Both the position numbers and the translations under genes were made by a program. From Verrucomicrobiota bacterium (GTDB lineage Bacteria; Verrucomicrobiota; Verrucomicrobiia; Chthoniobacterales; JAFAMB01), in the NCBI GenBank assembly GCA_019247695.1, contig JAFBAP010000112.1, forward strand, positions 34,714-98,713: DNA of 64,000 bases, written 5' to 3'. Under the pieces are notes generated by a model. That model was not told where the DNA came from, did not search any database, and saw only the letters and a list, made by a program, of their open reading frames with translations. This document shows, piece after piece, positions 1-9,115 of this stretch (position 1 is its first letter; each line of letters begins with the position of its first letter).

Positions 1-378
1 TTACTCATGGATGAGCCGTTCAGCGCGCTCGACGCGCAAACCCGTCTGCAAATGCAGGAACTGCTCCTGGAACTCTGGCAGGAACTTAGGATGACGGTGA
101 CCTTTGTCACCCACGACATCGACGAGGCAATCTTCCTCAGCGACCGCGTGGTGGTCTTCAGCGCCCATCCCGGCCGGATCAAAGCCGAAATTCCCGTGAG
201 GCTTGACCGCCCGCGTTTCACGGATACGCTCACCAGCCCCGAGTTCATGCGCCTGAAGCGCGGCTGCATGGAATCCATTCGCGAGGAGAGCGAGAGTCCG
301 CACCGCCTGGATCGCAATGCGCATCGCCCGTCCGCTCTACCCGCTTGCGAAGCGGCAGCGGCACCGTCGGCACCGTAG
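1..378 (+). CDS. ABC transporter ATP-binding protein, NitT/TauT type (5' end cut by window)
   Basis: Only the C-terminal ~125 residues are present; the frame is open from base 1, so the gene begins outside the window. The fragment starts inside Walker B (LLMDEPFSALD) with the catalytic Glu present, followed by the switch region FVTHDIDEAIFLSDRV with its His. This D-loop/H-loop wording, and the later SAHPGRIKAEIPV stretch, are typical of ATPases of nitrate/sulfonate/taurine importers (SsuB/TauB family), which energise uptake at the inner face of the membrane. The last ~25 residues are low-complexity (AAAAPSAP). Substrate cannot be told without the partner permease and binding protein, which should lie upstream. 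Confidence 0.85.
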   Translation, partial: LLMDEPFSALDAQTRLQMQELLLELWQELRMTVTFVTHDIDEAIFLSDRVVVFSAHPGRIKAEIPVRLDRPRFTDTLTSPEFMRLKRGCMESIREESESPHRLDRNAHRPSALPACEAAAAPSAP

Positions 379-434
379 GTCAGCCCGATCTGCATCTCCT
401 AAGCGAGTCGAACACAGCCTTTTTCATGGTCGGC

Positions 435-454
435 ACCCGGCGGGGCGGGCGTTT
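435..454. repeat. 20-bp module shared with the palindrome cluster near 17.5 kb
   Basis: An exact 20-bp match to positions 17470-17489 lies in the noncoding stretch between the ABC gene and the KaiC-like gene. In the second copy it forms part of a block inserted in one arm of an inverted repeat. This suggests a small dispersed element rather than chance. Confidence 0.5.
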
Positions 455-620
455 CAAAGATTCCGAAGCTTCCCGCCGGCCCACCACTTGGGACCTGAGG
501 CCCTGCGTCAGAACACGTCCTGCAGGCCTCTTTGCTGCAGGGCCAACCCGGCTCGGGATCGAGTGCTTTTCGGAGGGGAATGAGGGGTGGACCCAAGGGC
601 GCTGACCGCGGCATCCTCGC

Positions 621-2117
621 TCACCGCTCGCCGTCCCAGGCGTCGCCGGTCAGCCCCGCGCCCAGAACATGCGGCGCGCCCGTCAGCAAGCCTTCCAGCT
701 GGCGCAGCGGCTCGCCCACCCGGATACCGCCGGGCTCAAGATACAGTTCACGGATCGTGTGCTCGTGCGGGCCGGTGCGCTTTTTGGTAACGGCGACCGC
801 TTTACGAATCGTCCCGCCCGCGTCGAAGTGCCGCAGCAACAACAGGGTGTCGCACAGGTAACTGATGTCCAGCGGGCCAGTGAGTTCCGGCCCGGCGAGG
901 CCATGTTGGCCGGCGACCAATAAAGAGAGCACGCCGTTAGCCGCCAGAAAGTTCAACAGTTCGTGCATCTGGGTCAGCAGTTGCTGCTCCTGGGGCATAG
1001 CGTGGAAATAGCCCGACAAACTGTCGATGAGCACCACGCGTGCGCCGCCTTCGTCCACGCTCCGGCGCACGACGTCGCTAAACTCCCCCGCCGACAAGTC
1101 ACCGGCATTGATCTGCTGCACGGTCACGAGCCCTTTGTCGACGAAGGGCCGCAGGTCCAGGTTCAAGCTGGCTGCCCGCATGAAAAACGTCTCGAGCCGT
1201 TCCTCAAAAATGAAAACGGCGCCCGGTTTGCCCTGCTGAGCCGCGGCGTGGACGTAGAGGGTCGCCAGGGAAGTCTTGCCCGTGCCGGTGGCGCCCAGGA
1301 GCAGCACGGCGGTGCCCGCTTCCAGGCCGCCGCCCAGCAACGTGTCCAGGGCGCTCAGGCCGCTCGCCATCGGGGTGCTCCCCAGGTGGTCGCGCCGGGT
1401 GCCCACCGCAAGCCGCGGGTAAACCTCCAGCCCCCCCGTGCCCACCGTAAAGTGGTGGTAACCTCCGTGTACGGCCAAGCCGCGCATTTTGAGGACCAGG
1501 AGCCGCCGGCGCACGTTGCCGAACTCGGGTGCCCAGCGTTCCAGCCGCAATACCCCATGGGTGAGATCCTGGATGTCTTGGCTGGTGGGTTCTCCCGTGT
1601 GCGCGTCAATGAGTAGCGTTGTGCAACGTTTGGACGCCAGGTGTTGCCCCAGCGCGAACAGCTGTCGTTGAAAGTCCGGTACGTTGCTCGCCAGCGGGCG
1701 CAGCTGCAACAGGGAATCCACGACCAGTCGCTCGGGCTGCACGCGCTCGATGAGCGCAAAGAGTTGGGAGATGACGTCGCGCAGTTCGAGCGCCACGTTG
1801 CGGAAAACGGCCTCTTGGCCTGGCGCCTGCTCGGTCGGGCCAAAGGTGGACCAGTCCTCAAGCGTCACGCCCTCCAGGGACCAGCCGTGCGAAGCCGCGA
1901 TTTTACGCAGCGCCTCGGCGCTCTGCGACAAGGAAAGGTAGAGCACCCGCTGGCCGCCGTTGAGGCCGGCACGCATGAATTGCAAGGCCAGGGTGGTCTT
2001 GCCTGTGCCGGCTTCACCCGTCACCAGGTACATCTCGTGTACGGGCAGCCCTCCATGAAGGATGCGGTTGAGGCCGGCAACGCCGGTGGAAACTTGGGCG
2101 GGCACGGTTGGGTGCAT
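621..2117 (-). CDS. KaiC-like double RecA-fold ATPase
   Basis: The 498-residue protein has two tandem RecA/KaiC domains. Walker A is GEAGTGKT at residues 34-41 in the first and GATGTGKT at 275-282 in the second. Walker B-like segments are RLVVDSL near 130 and RVVLIDSL near 358. The second half has the FEE pair (304-306) that supplies the catalytic Glu in KaiC; the equivalent place in the first half reads SLSQS, so the N-terminal domain may bind but not efficiently hydrolyse ATP. No kaiA or kaiB is nearby, so this is more likely a KaiC-like signalling ATPase than a clock protein. The start codon is an ATG without a clear Shine-Dalgarno; a tandem-repeat promoter region lies about 40 bases upstream. 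Confidence 0.88.
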   Translation of the reverse strand: MHPTVPAQVSTGVAGLNRILHGGLPVHEMYLVTGEAGTGKTTLALQFMRAGLNGGQRVLYLSLSQSAEALRKIAASHGWSLEGVTLEDWSTFGPTEQAPGQEAVFRNVALELRDVISQLFALIERVQPERLVVDSLLQLRPLASNVPDFQRQLFALGQHLASKRCTTLLIDAHTGEPTSQDIQDLTHGVLRLERWAPEFGNVRRRLLVLKMRGLAVHGGYHHFTVGTGGLEVYPRLAVGTRRDHLGSTPMASGLSALDTLLGGGLEAGTAVLLLGATGTGKTSLATLYVHAAAQQGKPGAVFIFEERLETFFMRAASLNLDLRPFVDKGLVTVQQINAGDLSAGEFSDVVRRSVDEGGARVVLIDSLSGYFHAMPQEQQLLTQMHELLNFLAANGVLSLLVAGQHGLAGPELTGPLDISYLCDTLLLLRHFDAGGTIRKAVAVTKKRTGPHEHTIRELYLEPGGIRVGEPLRQLEGLLTGAPHVLGAGLTGDAWDGER

Positions 2118-2154
2118 GTGAAGGTAAATCGTTAAGGGCGCTGATGATTGGAGA

Positions 2155-2223
2155 ATGTTTCAGAAATTATACTAAAAATGTTTCAGAAATTATACTAAAA
2201 ATGTTTCAGAAGTTATAGTAAAA
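2155..2223 (-). promoter_or_regulatory. Three tandem 23-bp repeats upstream of the KaiC-like gene
   Basis: Units at 2155-2177, 2178-2200 and 2201-2223 abut without spacers; the first two are identical and the third differs at two bases. Read on the minus strand, the first two units contain TATAAT, a perfect -10 hexamer, about 50 bases before the gene start. Each unit also holds TTTCAGAAR, near-palindromic. The array is AT-rich against a GC-rich background. It could be a promoter with repeated operator sites, or an iteron-like array. Confidence 0.6.
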
Positions 2224-2326
2224 GTGGAAGGGAAAAAAACGGAAGGAACCGTGGGGTGCAGAGAAACCGGGTCACCCCCGCAGGCAAGCGCCGCCGGGAG
2301 GGTCTCCGAGTGCAGGCGGCCATCAA

Positions 2327-3632
2327 TCACGGCGGCTCGCACCTCCAAGGCCCGGTGGCGCCCCGGTTCCGGGCCGGCTCGCACGTATGATCCTGTCCAC
2401 CGTAAGGATTCCAGTCCGGAAAGGCGCCGGACCACACTACGGACATCGAACCCTTTACGAGTTGGCCGCGACGTTGGCCACCGCCCTCCAATGGGGGATA
2501 CGTCATACGATCTTTGCCGGTCTCGACGTGACCCGCGATACGCTGTTGAAAGCCGGGATCGGAATCAACCCCGACCGCAAAGTCATACCAACCGAACGTA
2601 GCTTCGAGTCGCCAGTATTTCCTCAGGTTATCGCCAGGTTGCAAGCGGCAGGCGGTAATCGCCTGAGTATAAAGATCCGGAACGCTGGTGCTCGGCAGCG
2701 AAACCGCGGCGTCGTTGGGGCTTGCAAAGTTGAACGCCGAGGTTAGATCACCGGTAACCGCGCGGCGCCAAGCGGTGATGTTTTGCTCGCGCAGTTCCGC
2801 ATTCCGGCTACGGAACCACCGTTCGATGAACTGGATGATAGACGTGTGATCGAACACCTCCGAATTGACCCAGCCTCCCTTGCTCCAGGGCAATATGACA
2901 AGCATCGGCACTTGCATGCCTAACCCGTAGGGACCACTCGGGTATTCGGAGTTGCCCGGGAATATCTCATTGGTGGTGTCGACGTTCGAGAACCCTTGGG
3001 TCCGGGACTGAGGTTGGGTTGGGGCGACGACGTGGTCGAAAATCCGTCATTCTCGTCATACGTGAGGAAAAAGAAGGTCTTGCTCCATACCTCGGGATTT
3101 GCTGTCAGCGCATCGAGAATCTCCGACGCATACCACGCGCCGTAATTCCCCGGCCGGTTCGGGTGCTCCGGGTAGGCTTCCGGGGCGACGATCCATGAAA
3201 CCTGCGGCAGTTGGCCGTTGCGAACGTCATTTTGGAAGATATCGAACAGTGATTCCCTGGCGAAGGCGTTGGTTCCCGTCCTGGCTTTCTCGTAACGCGG
3301 GCTGCCCGGATGCGCGTTCTGATATTGTTGGAAGTAGAGGAGCGAGTTGTCGCCGTAGTTGCCAATGTAGGCATCCTGAGTCAAACCCATTCACCGGCCG
3401 CGGTTAGGCCCATGCCGATGTCCTGGTAAATCTTCCAGTATACCCCGGCCTGCTCCAGTAACTCCGGGAAGGTAGACCAGCCGTACCCTGCGTCGGCGTT
3501 ATCGACTACCGGGCCTCCGCCGCTGCCATCGTTGCCGACCCAACCTGTCCACATGTAATATCGGTTCGGGTCGGTTGGCCCCATCAAAGAACAGTAGTAC
3601 CCACCGCAGATGGTGAACTGAGCTGAAGCCTT
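2327..3632 (-). pseudogene. Decayed phosphoesterase / phospholipase C
   Basis: Pieces of one acidic phosphatase/phospholipase C family protein appear in order in different frames on the minus strand. From 3626 down the text reads QFTICGGYYCSLMGPTDPNR, then WTGWVGND, the core segment with SWIVAPEAYPEHP and FFFLTYDENDGF, then VFDHTSIIQFIERWF, and a C-terminal domain ending WYDFAVG...GHVETGK. These are hallmarks of bacterial PLC-type enzymes, including the DUF756 C-terminal repeat. The N-terminal ~150 residues and signal peptide are missing, and frame changes occur near 3385 and 2920. The product would have been a secreted phosphoesterase. No intact copy is present. Confidence 0.85.
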
Positions 3633-3882
3633 GCACCGGTGTTGCTACGCGGGGTGACAACGCGATGCCGGAAAGGCAGAACAGCTTCAACGACTGGGAT
3701 ATTTTGCGCGACCCAGCCCGAAGCATGCCTTCGCAGGCTGAGGGGAGCGGAACAAGGTGGGGTGCGCTCAAGGCGGGTGGGTCCTGGCGGACTCCAAGAA
3801 ATGCTACAGTGCCTCAGCATGCCTCTTTCGAAGCTGACCAAGGTTGCATGAGCAAAAGCCGCTTGGTACACTCGGGAGCGTC

Positions 3883-4275
3883 ATGAAAGCTTTCCGGTGG
3901 TTTTTGCTCTTCATCGCATTTCTGAGCCTGACTTGCGTCGGGTTGGTTGCGCAAATGGACGGCTCCGCGCCCATCGAGTCCTACGTTGCCCGGCTCAGCG
4001 CCCGGGATCACTTCAACAGCAACGGTCAACGGCTCCAGAGTCCCGCAGCGATCATCCGCCAGGATCGAGCGAACTATTACGTGTATGGCTACCGTGACCC
4101 GGAGGATGAACCTGATCAATTCTTCAGTAGCAAGGAAAATCGTGCGCGGCTGGAGCGTTTGCTGGAACGGGGAACCAGCACCCCGGAAGCGCGTCGCCTC
4201 GTCGTCAATGGTACGCCGCTGATCCGGGTCGAGGTTTACCAAAATTTCGTGAATGTTACCATCATCTCAGAGTAG
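3883..4275 (+). CDS. Small secreted or membrane-anchored hypothetical protein
   Basis: About 130 residues. The chosen ATG gives a classic signal or anchor segment (MKAFRWFLLFIAFLSLTCVGLVAQ) and follows a GGAG motif; an earlier in-frame start adds only 13 polar residues. The mature part is charged, with YVYGYRDPEDEPDQFF and a C-terminal VRVEVYQNFVNVTIISE strand-like stretch. I do not recognise a family. Its 3' end overlaps the start of the M15 peptidase gene by 23 bases, so the two are probably translationally coupled and may act together at the cell envelope. Confidence 0.6.
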   Translation: MKAFRWFLLFIAFLSLTCVGLVAQMDGSAPIESYVARLSARDHFNSNGQRLQSPAAIIRQDRANYYVYGYRDPEDEPDQFFSSKENRARLERLLERGTSTPEARRLVVNGTPLIRVEVYQNFVNVTIISE

Positions 4276-5050
4276 ACGTTCACTCCTGCTCCTGGTGGGA
4301 TGGCTGCTCGCCGGCGCGATGGGCGTGGAAATGCGTGCGGGTGCGCAAAGCGTTCCGGCTAAAGCGCAAGCGTTTCTGCGTGCCTACCCCAACTTCTTCG
4401 CAGGTTATAAGGACAATCAGTTGGTCTGCCAGGACGGCACCGCGATCCTTTTCGATGACGGCCGTTCCAAGACCTACGAGCAACGCCTGTCCGACGCCGA
4501 TCCTGAGGATGAGCTTTGGCAAGCTTACCCGACCGGCCCTGATTCCTATCGGCCTCCGGCGGTGAATTTCGACCCGGGACGCTATCGTTGCGCAACCCTG
4601 TTTAAAAAGATGTACGGCGCGAACGCGCAGGAGGTAGAGGCTCATCTTCGGCCGATCCCTTGGATGCCGAAGTCCACGCATGCGACGGTGCGCATCACGA
4701 GCGTCAATGGGGTTGATAAACGGTTAGAAGCCGTTTCGGCGGAACTCGACCAACTTCCTGCGGAAGATAAACGATTTGTTCTAAAGACCGCCGGAACTTT
4801 CAACTGGCGTCCGATCGCCGGCACTGACCAGCTCAGCGCCCACGCGTTCGGAATTGCCATCGACATCAATGCCGATTATGCGGACTACTGGCGCTGGGGC
4901 GGCAGGGCAACGAACGGCTTGATCCCCTACCGGAACCGTGTTCCACGCCGGATCATTGAGATTTTTGAACGGCACGGTTTTATCTGGGGCGGCAAATGGT
5001 ACCACTACGATACCATGCATTTTGAGTACCGTCCCGAGCTCCTGCTTTGA
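4253..5050 (+). CDS. M15 family D-alanyl-D-alanine carboxypeptidase-like metallopeptidase
   Basis: The 265-residue protein has an N-terminal hydrophobic signal segment (LLLLVGWLLAGAMG). Zinc-site motifs of peptidase family M15 are visible: SAHAFGIAID with His197 and Asp204, and a C-terminal YDTMHFEYRPELL with His256 and Glu258. Family members trim peptidoglycan stem peptides or crosslinks in the periplasm. It starts inside the preceding small secreted gene, suggesting one transcription unit. The N-terminal ~120 residues (AYPNFFAGYKDNQLV and on) match no other family I recognise but occur in similar M15 proteins as a leading region. Confidence 0.85.
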   Translation: MLPSSQSRRSLLLLVGWLLAGAMGVEMRAGAQSVPAKAQAFLRAYPNFFAGYKDNQLVCQDGTAILFDDGRSKTYEQRLSDADPEDELWQAYPTGPDSYRPPAVNFDPGRYRCATLFKKMYGANAQEVEAHLRPIPWMPKSTHATVRITSVNGVDKRLEAVSAELDQLPAEDKRFVLKTAGTFNWRPIAGTDQLSAHAFGIAIDINADYADYWRWGGRATNGLIPYRNRVPRRIIEIFERHGFIWGGKWYHYDTMHFEYRPELLL

Positions 5051-5096
5051 GCCGGGTATAGTAAGGATCCAGCACGATTCGCGGTAAACTGAAAGC

Positions 5097-6023
5097 ATGA
5101 ACGCCGTCCGACTTTACCACGCTCGCAGCAGCGAAGGCGTAATCTTCGAGGAGGTACCGGCGCCCGCAGTCGGTACCGGTAACGTGCTGATTCGAATTCA
5201 CGCCACTACCGTGACCCCCGGCGAACTCGAATGGTACCCAACTTGGCATACCCGAGAAGGTGCACCACGGTTAAAGCCGATTCCGGGTCACGAACTTTCC
5301 GGGATGATCGAAGCCGTCGGTCCGGAAGTCACGGGCTTAAAAAAGGGCGATCTCATCTACGGGATGAACGACTGGTTCAGCGATGGCGCTGCTGCCGAGT
5401 ACTGCCTGACCACCCCGGCCCAAATTGCGCCCAAGCCGGCGGCCGTCGATCATCTGGAAGCGGCGACCGTGCCGATTTCAGGGTTGACGGCGTGGCAGGC
5501 ATTATTTGACCGGGGAAAGCTGGAAACCGGTCAGAAAGTCCTGATCCATGGTGGCGCAGGCGGCGTCGGCAGTTTGGCCATCCAATTGGCGGCTTGGAAG
5601 GGAGCCTTCGTCGCAACGACGGTCTCTGAGGCGAACGCGGAGTTCGTCCGAGCGCTCGGTGCTCACGAGGTTATCGATTACCGGAAAACAAGGTTTGAGG
5701 AGGTTGCGGCTGACGCCGACCTCATCCTGGACCTTGTCGGCGGCGACACCCTGGCGCGCTCATTGCGAGCCGTTAAGCAGGGTGGGCGCGTGGTGACGGT
5801 GGCCACCAGCTCGGAAACCAGTCAAGACCCGAAGGTAAAAGAGGCTTTCCTCCTCATTGAACCCAACCGGGAACAGCTCCTCGCTCTCACCAGGCTCATT
5901 GATGCCGGGACGATCCGGCCCATCGTCGGCGAAGCGTTCTCGCTGGAGAAAGCTGCCCAGGCATACTTTCCGATCAAAAAGGTGAGTCGCGGCAAAGCAG
6001 TGCTCCGAGTCTCAAACCCGTAG
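5097..6023 (+). CDS. NADPH:quinone reductase / zinc-independent MDR family oxidoreductase
   Basis: 308 residues, the usual length of quinone oxidoreductase-type medium-chain dehydrogenases. An N-terminal GroES-like fold carries PIPGHELSGMIEAVG, and the Rossmann region has HGGAGGVGSLAIQLA, the NADP-binding motif. The C-terminal FSLEKAAQAYFPIKKVSRGKAVLRV is the standard family ending. Zinc-binding cysteines are absent, placing it with QOR/CAA43-type enzymes that reduce quinones or alpha,beta-unsaturated carbonyls. It lies 46 bases after the M15 gene but is probably functionally unrelated. Confidence 0.88.
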   Translation: MNAVRLYHARSSEGVIFEEVPAPAVGTGNVLIRIHATTVTPGELEWYPTWHTREGAPRLKPIPGHELSGMIEAVGPEVTGLKKGDLIYGMNDWFSDGAAAEYCLTTPAQIAPKPAAVDHLEAATVPISGLTAWQALFDRGKLETGQKVLIHGGAGGVGSLAIQLAAWKGAFVATTVSEANAEFVRALGAHEVIDYRKTRFEEVAADADLILDLVGGDTLARSLRAVKQGGRVVTVATSSETSQDPKVKEAFLLIEPNREQLLALTRLIDAGTIRPIVGEAFSLEKAAQAYFPIKKVSRGKAVLRVSNP

Positions 6024-6864
6024 AAAGTGAAAGAAATCACGGGGTAGTTTTAGGAGGGCAGGGGCTTCCGATGGGCCAGGCCGGCCGGAGTTGAACACGC
6101 AGTGGACACTGCGGCGCCGTGTGAGCTGGTGGGTCATTTGTCAACGTTGTGGTCATCAATACCATTCAGATAGTTATCTCGGTAGAAGGCCTGCTCAGGG
6201 GGCGTCGGCGCCGGAGGAGGATCCGTAGCTGGTTGAATCGGTCTTAGGTCCGACGGGCCAGTTCTTATTGAGACTTAATCGATACGATCATGGTCATTTT
6301 CCCTCCGAATTTTTCGATGATCATATTTGTTAACCCTCAACAGGCCCGACGGGCCGGTAGAACATAGCCCCGGGGAATGTCGGCTCAGGGCGGGTCGGCG
6401 CCGGAGGAGGATCCGTACTTAGCTGAAATGGTTTTAGGCCCAACGGGCCGGTAGAACATAGCCCAGGGTTTACCCTGGGTAACCGTAAAATCTCGATCGA
6501 GCCCTGAAGGGGCGGCAGAGGGCGTTGCTCACGGGTTCTGCCGCCCTTTCAGGGCTCGATCAGGGAGGAAACGCCTTCCCGGGGTGAAACCCTGGGCTCA
6601 GTTCCTTTGGCCCTTCAGGCGATCAAACCGGCCCCAGGCCCGTTGGGCCTGGGCCGGTTATACGGTCTCCAAGGTTTAACACTGGCCGGGCACCTGCGAA
6701 GCAAGACAAGCTCTTACCTCCATGGCCGTCGAAATGATATAAAGGGGGAAGCTTACGGGCCTCCGGCATAAGCCCGGCCCAGAAGCAACCGTTGCGCGCC
6801 GTAACCGAACAAGAACCAATCCGCGGGCCAATCAACGGCAACAACTTTGACAACTGACGACCCA
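6024..6864. repeat. Intergenic cluster of REP-like palindromic repeats (cluster A)
   Basis: No gene is supported here. The stretch is built from recurring modules: GGCCCRACGGGCC palindromes at about 6250, 6345, 6440 and 6640; CCCAGGGTTTACCCTGGG near 6463; and a block GGCGCCGGAGGAGGATCCG at about 6206 and 6398. The block before each TTTTAGGCCC motif is repeated roughly every 190 bases. A long inverted repeat lies at 6495-6561. The same modules recur at 16879-17979, so this is a chromosomal REP family. Such sequences can end transcripts between converging genes or protect mRNA ends. Confidence 0.8.
6495..6561. repeat. Long inverted repeat, 25-bp arms (24/25 paired)
   Basis: Arms at 6495-6519 and 6537-6561 are reverse complements with one mismatch around a 17-base loop. 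Each arm carries GGCGGCAGA. It would form a strong hairpin in RNA. A sister copy with a 15-bp perfect core is at 17416-17458. Confidence 0.85.
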
Positions 6865-7986
6865 CTAGGTCTCCGTGCCGGCCGGGTGCCGAACGAGGCA
6901 GACCGGCAAGGCGCGCTCGCTTTCATCGAAAACCGTGATGGCCTCGGGGCGGCACCGTAAATAGGCTCGCTCGCCCACTTTTCTCCCGATCAAGTTACCG
7001 CATTTGACCCACACGGTGTGCTCGCGCAGGCGCACCGCGACCAGGTATTGGCCGGCCACACCAAGAAACTTACGCACGACTGTGCAAGGAACGGATTCGG
7101 GATGGGGATCCAAGGTGAGCCCTGCGTGTTCAGGCCTTATGCCGAGAACGAGTTTTTTCTGCGATTGCGCACCGGCCGGCAACTCGCCGGAGAGTCGCAC
7201 GGGATAAGGGAAGAGGTCGGACTTGAGCAGTCCACGCTCACCGGTGTGAGGCCGATGATCCAGGAAGCTCATGCCGGGATTCCCCAAAAACCATCCCCCG
7301 AAACGATGGCTGGGATGATTGTACACTTCGCGCGGCGCGTCCTGCTGGAGCACCTCGCCGTCCTTCATCAGCACGATTTGGTCGGCCAAAGTCATGGCCT
7401 CGTTCTGATCGTGGGTCACGTAAACGATGGTTTGTTTCAGCTCCCGCGTCAGTTTTTTCAGGTCCTGCTTGAGCCGGAACTTTTGGTCGGGATCGACATT
7501 CGTGATTGGTTCATCGAAGAGCAGGATGGCCGGTTGCCGGGCGACGGCCCGGGCAAAAGCCACGCGCTGGCGCGTGCCGTTATCGAAACGGTCTGGATCT
7601 TTTTTCAGGCTCTTTGCCAGGCCAAGAAGCTCAATGGCGGTTTGGACTCGCCGGCGGCGCTCCGTAGGCGAGAGTTTAAGTTCCCGCAACGGTAACTCGA
7701 TGTTTTCGAAGACCCCCAGCCCCCGGTAAAGCGTCGGGTATTGAAAGACCATGGCGATGTCGCGGCGGCGGGGCGGCGCGTTTGTCACGTCCTGGCCGCC
7801 GATTCGGATTTGCCCGGAGGTGGGCGACTCCAGGCCGGCGATCATGCGAAGGATCGTGGTTTTGCCGCAGCCGGACGGGCCGAGCAAACACGTCGTCGAA
7901 TTCGGCACAACGCGCAGGCTGATTCGCTTTACCGCCTCGAAGTTTCCAAAGCGTTTGGTGATGTCGACAAGCGTAACTTCTGACAC
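6865..7986 (-). CDS. ABC importer ATP-binding subunit 2 (MalK/UgpC-type, GlpT-like), degenerate signature
   Basis: 373 residues: an ABC ATPase domain (1-~235) followed by an OB-fold regulatory tail of the MalK/UgpC type. Walker A is GPSGCGKT (36-43), the Q-loop is VFQYPTLY, Walker B is ILLFDE (154-159) with the catalytic Glu, and the switch His is at 192 (VTHD). The signature, normally LSGGQ, reads FDNGT at 134-138 although the following RQRVAFARA is intact. It is last in a minus-strand operon with a binding protein, two permeases, a small membrane protein and a second ATPase, a gene set matching rhizobial glycerol GlpSTPQV systems. Substrate (glycerol or a sugar) is inferred. Confidence 0.9.
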   Translation of the reverse strand: MSEVTLVDITKRFGNFEAVKRISLRVVPNSTTCLLGPSGCGKTTILRMIAGLESPTSGQIRIGGQDVTNAPPRRRDIAMVFQYPTLYRGLGVFENIELPLRELKLSPTERRRRVQTAIELLGLAKSLKKDPDRFDNGTRQRVAFARAVARQPAILLFDEPITNVDPDQKFRLKQDLKKLTRELKQTIVYVTHDQNEAMTLADQIVLMKDGEVLQQDAPREVYNHPSHRFGGWFLGNPGMSFLDHRPHTGERGLLKSDLFPYPVRLSGELPAGAQSQKKLVLGIRPEHAGLTLDPHPESVPCTVVRKFLGVAGQYLVAVRLREHTVWVKCGNLIGRKVGERAYLRCRPEAITVFDESERALPVCLVRHPAGTET

Positions 7987-7990
7987 AGCG

Positions 7991-9106
7991 TTATCCCCCC
8001 GCTGAACGGGCTTCGGCTACCCCGGCGCGAGCGTTTCCCGCGATCACGCGTTCACCGGTTTCTGCGTCGAAAAGGAGGAGTTCGGGCCCGGGAACCGTGA
8101 AGGAAAATCCCTCGGCCCTCACGGGCGCCGGCGCGGCGTTGGACCAGGCTCCCACCAGACGTGTGCCGCCCGCCTCAAAGTAGATCAACGTTTCCGCTCC
8201 CAGGTCTTCTTGCAACAGGGTTCGGCCGGTCGCGCCGAGGTCTTCGACGGAACGTTCAGTCTGAAACCGGATCGATTCGGCCCGGAAGCCCACGGTCAAG
8301 CGTCGCGGTGTGGAGTCGAAAAGGTCGACCGCGAACTCGCCGAGGGCGGTACGGCAGCGCCCGTCTTGCGCCTCGCCGGAAATCAGGTTGGCCGCCGGGA
8401 ACCCAAGCAGTTGCAGGGTGCGGACGTGGTTGGGACGATAATACATTTCATCCATCGGGCCATGTTCCTGGATGCGTCCTTCGTCCAGGATGTAGACTTG
8501 GTCGGCCAAAGCCAGCGTTTCCAGCGGGTCCGAAGTCGTGTAGATAAATGTACCGCCTACTTCCGAGAGCATGTCACGCAGGTCAACGAAGAGTTGTTCG
8601 CGCAACTTGAAGTCGAGGCCGACCAGGGGGTCGTCCAGGATGAACACGGACGTGTCCTTGATCATGCCACGGGCCAAGGCGACGCGCTGTTTTTCACCCC
8701 CGCTCAACTGGTTCGGGTACTTCTCCAGCAGGTGGGTGATTTTCAGTTTCTGCGCGAGTTTCTCGATCGGCGGCCGGATCTGGTCCCGGCTGCGGCCGGC
8801 AAGCGCGAGCGGGTAAGCGATGTTGTCGATGACCCGGTAATGCGGGTACAGGGCGAAGGACTGCGGCACGTAACCGATGTGTCTGGTTCCGGCCGCTGTG
8901 CGGGTCACGTCTTTGCCACGGAGCCAAACGCTGCCTTCATCCACCGGTTCCAGTCCCATGATGAGTCGCATCAAGACCGATTTGCCGGACACCGGCGGAC
9001 CGAGCAGGACCGAAAAACTGCCTTGAGCAAAGGTCGCGCTTACCCGGTCCAGCACCCGATGCTCGCCGTACGCCTTGCTCACGTCTCGCAGGTCGATCTC
9101 GGCCAT
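7991..9106 (-). CDS. ABC importer ATP-binding subunit 1 (GlpS-like), degenerate Walker B and H-loop
   Basis: 371 residues, MalK-like layout. Walker A is GPPVSGKS (36-43) and the signature LSGGE (134-138) is canonical. The Walker B glutamate is replaced by Asp159 (VFILDD) and the switch histidine by Ser192 (TTSD). Positions align one-to-one with its partner ATPase, which has the opposite pattern: good Walker B and His, broken signature. The pair should therefore form one consensus and one degenerate ATP site as a heterodimer. Only four bases separate the two genes, which fits obligate pairing. Confidence 0.9.
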   Translation of the reverse strand: MAEIDLRDVSKAYGEHRVLDRVSATFAQGSFSVLLGPPVSGKSVLMRLIMGLEPVDEGSVWLRGKDVTRTAAGTRHIGYVPQSFALYPHYRVIDNIAYPLALAGRSRDQIRPPIEKLAQKLKITHLLEKYPNQLSGGEKQRVALARGMIKDTSVFILDDPLVGLDFKLREQLFVDLRDMLSEVGGTFIYTTSDPLETLALADQVYILDEGRIQEHGPMDEMYYRPNHVRTLQLLGFPAANLISGEAQDGRCRTALGEFAVDLFDSTPRRLTVGFRAESIRFQTERSVEDLGATGRTLLQEDLGAETLIYFEAGGTRLVGAWSNAAPAPVRAEGFSFTVPGPELLLFDAETGERVIAGNARAGVAEARSAGG

Positions 9107-9115
9107 GGCGCCTTC

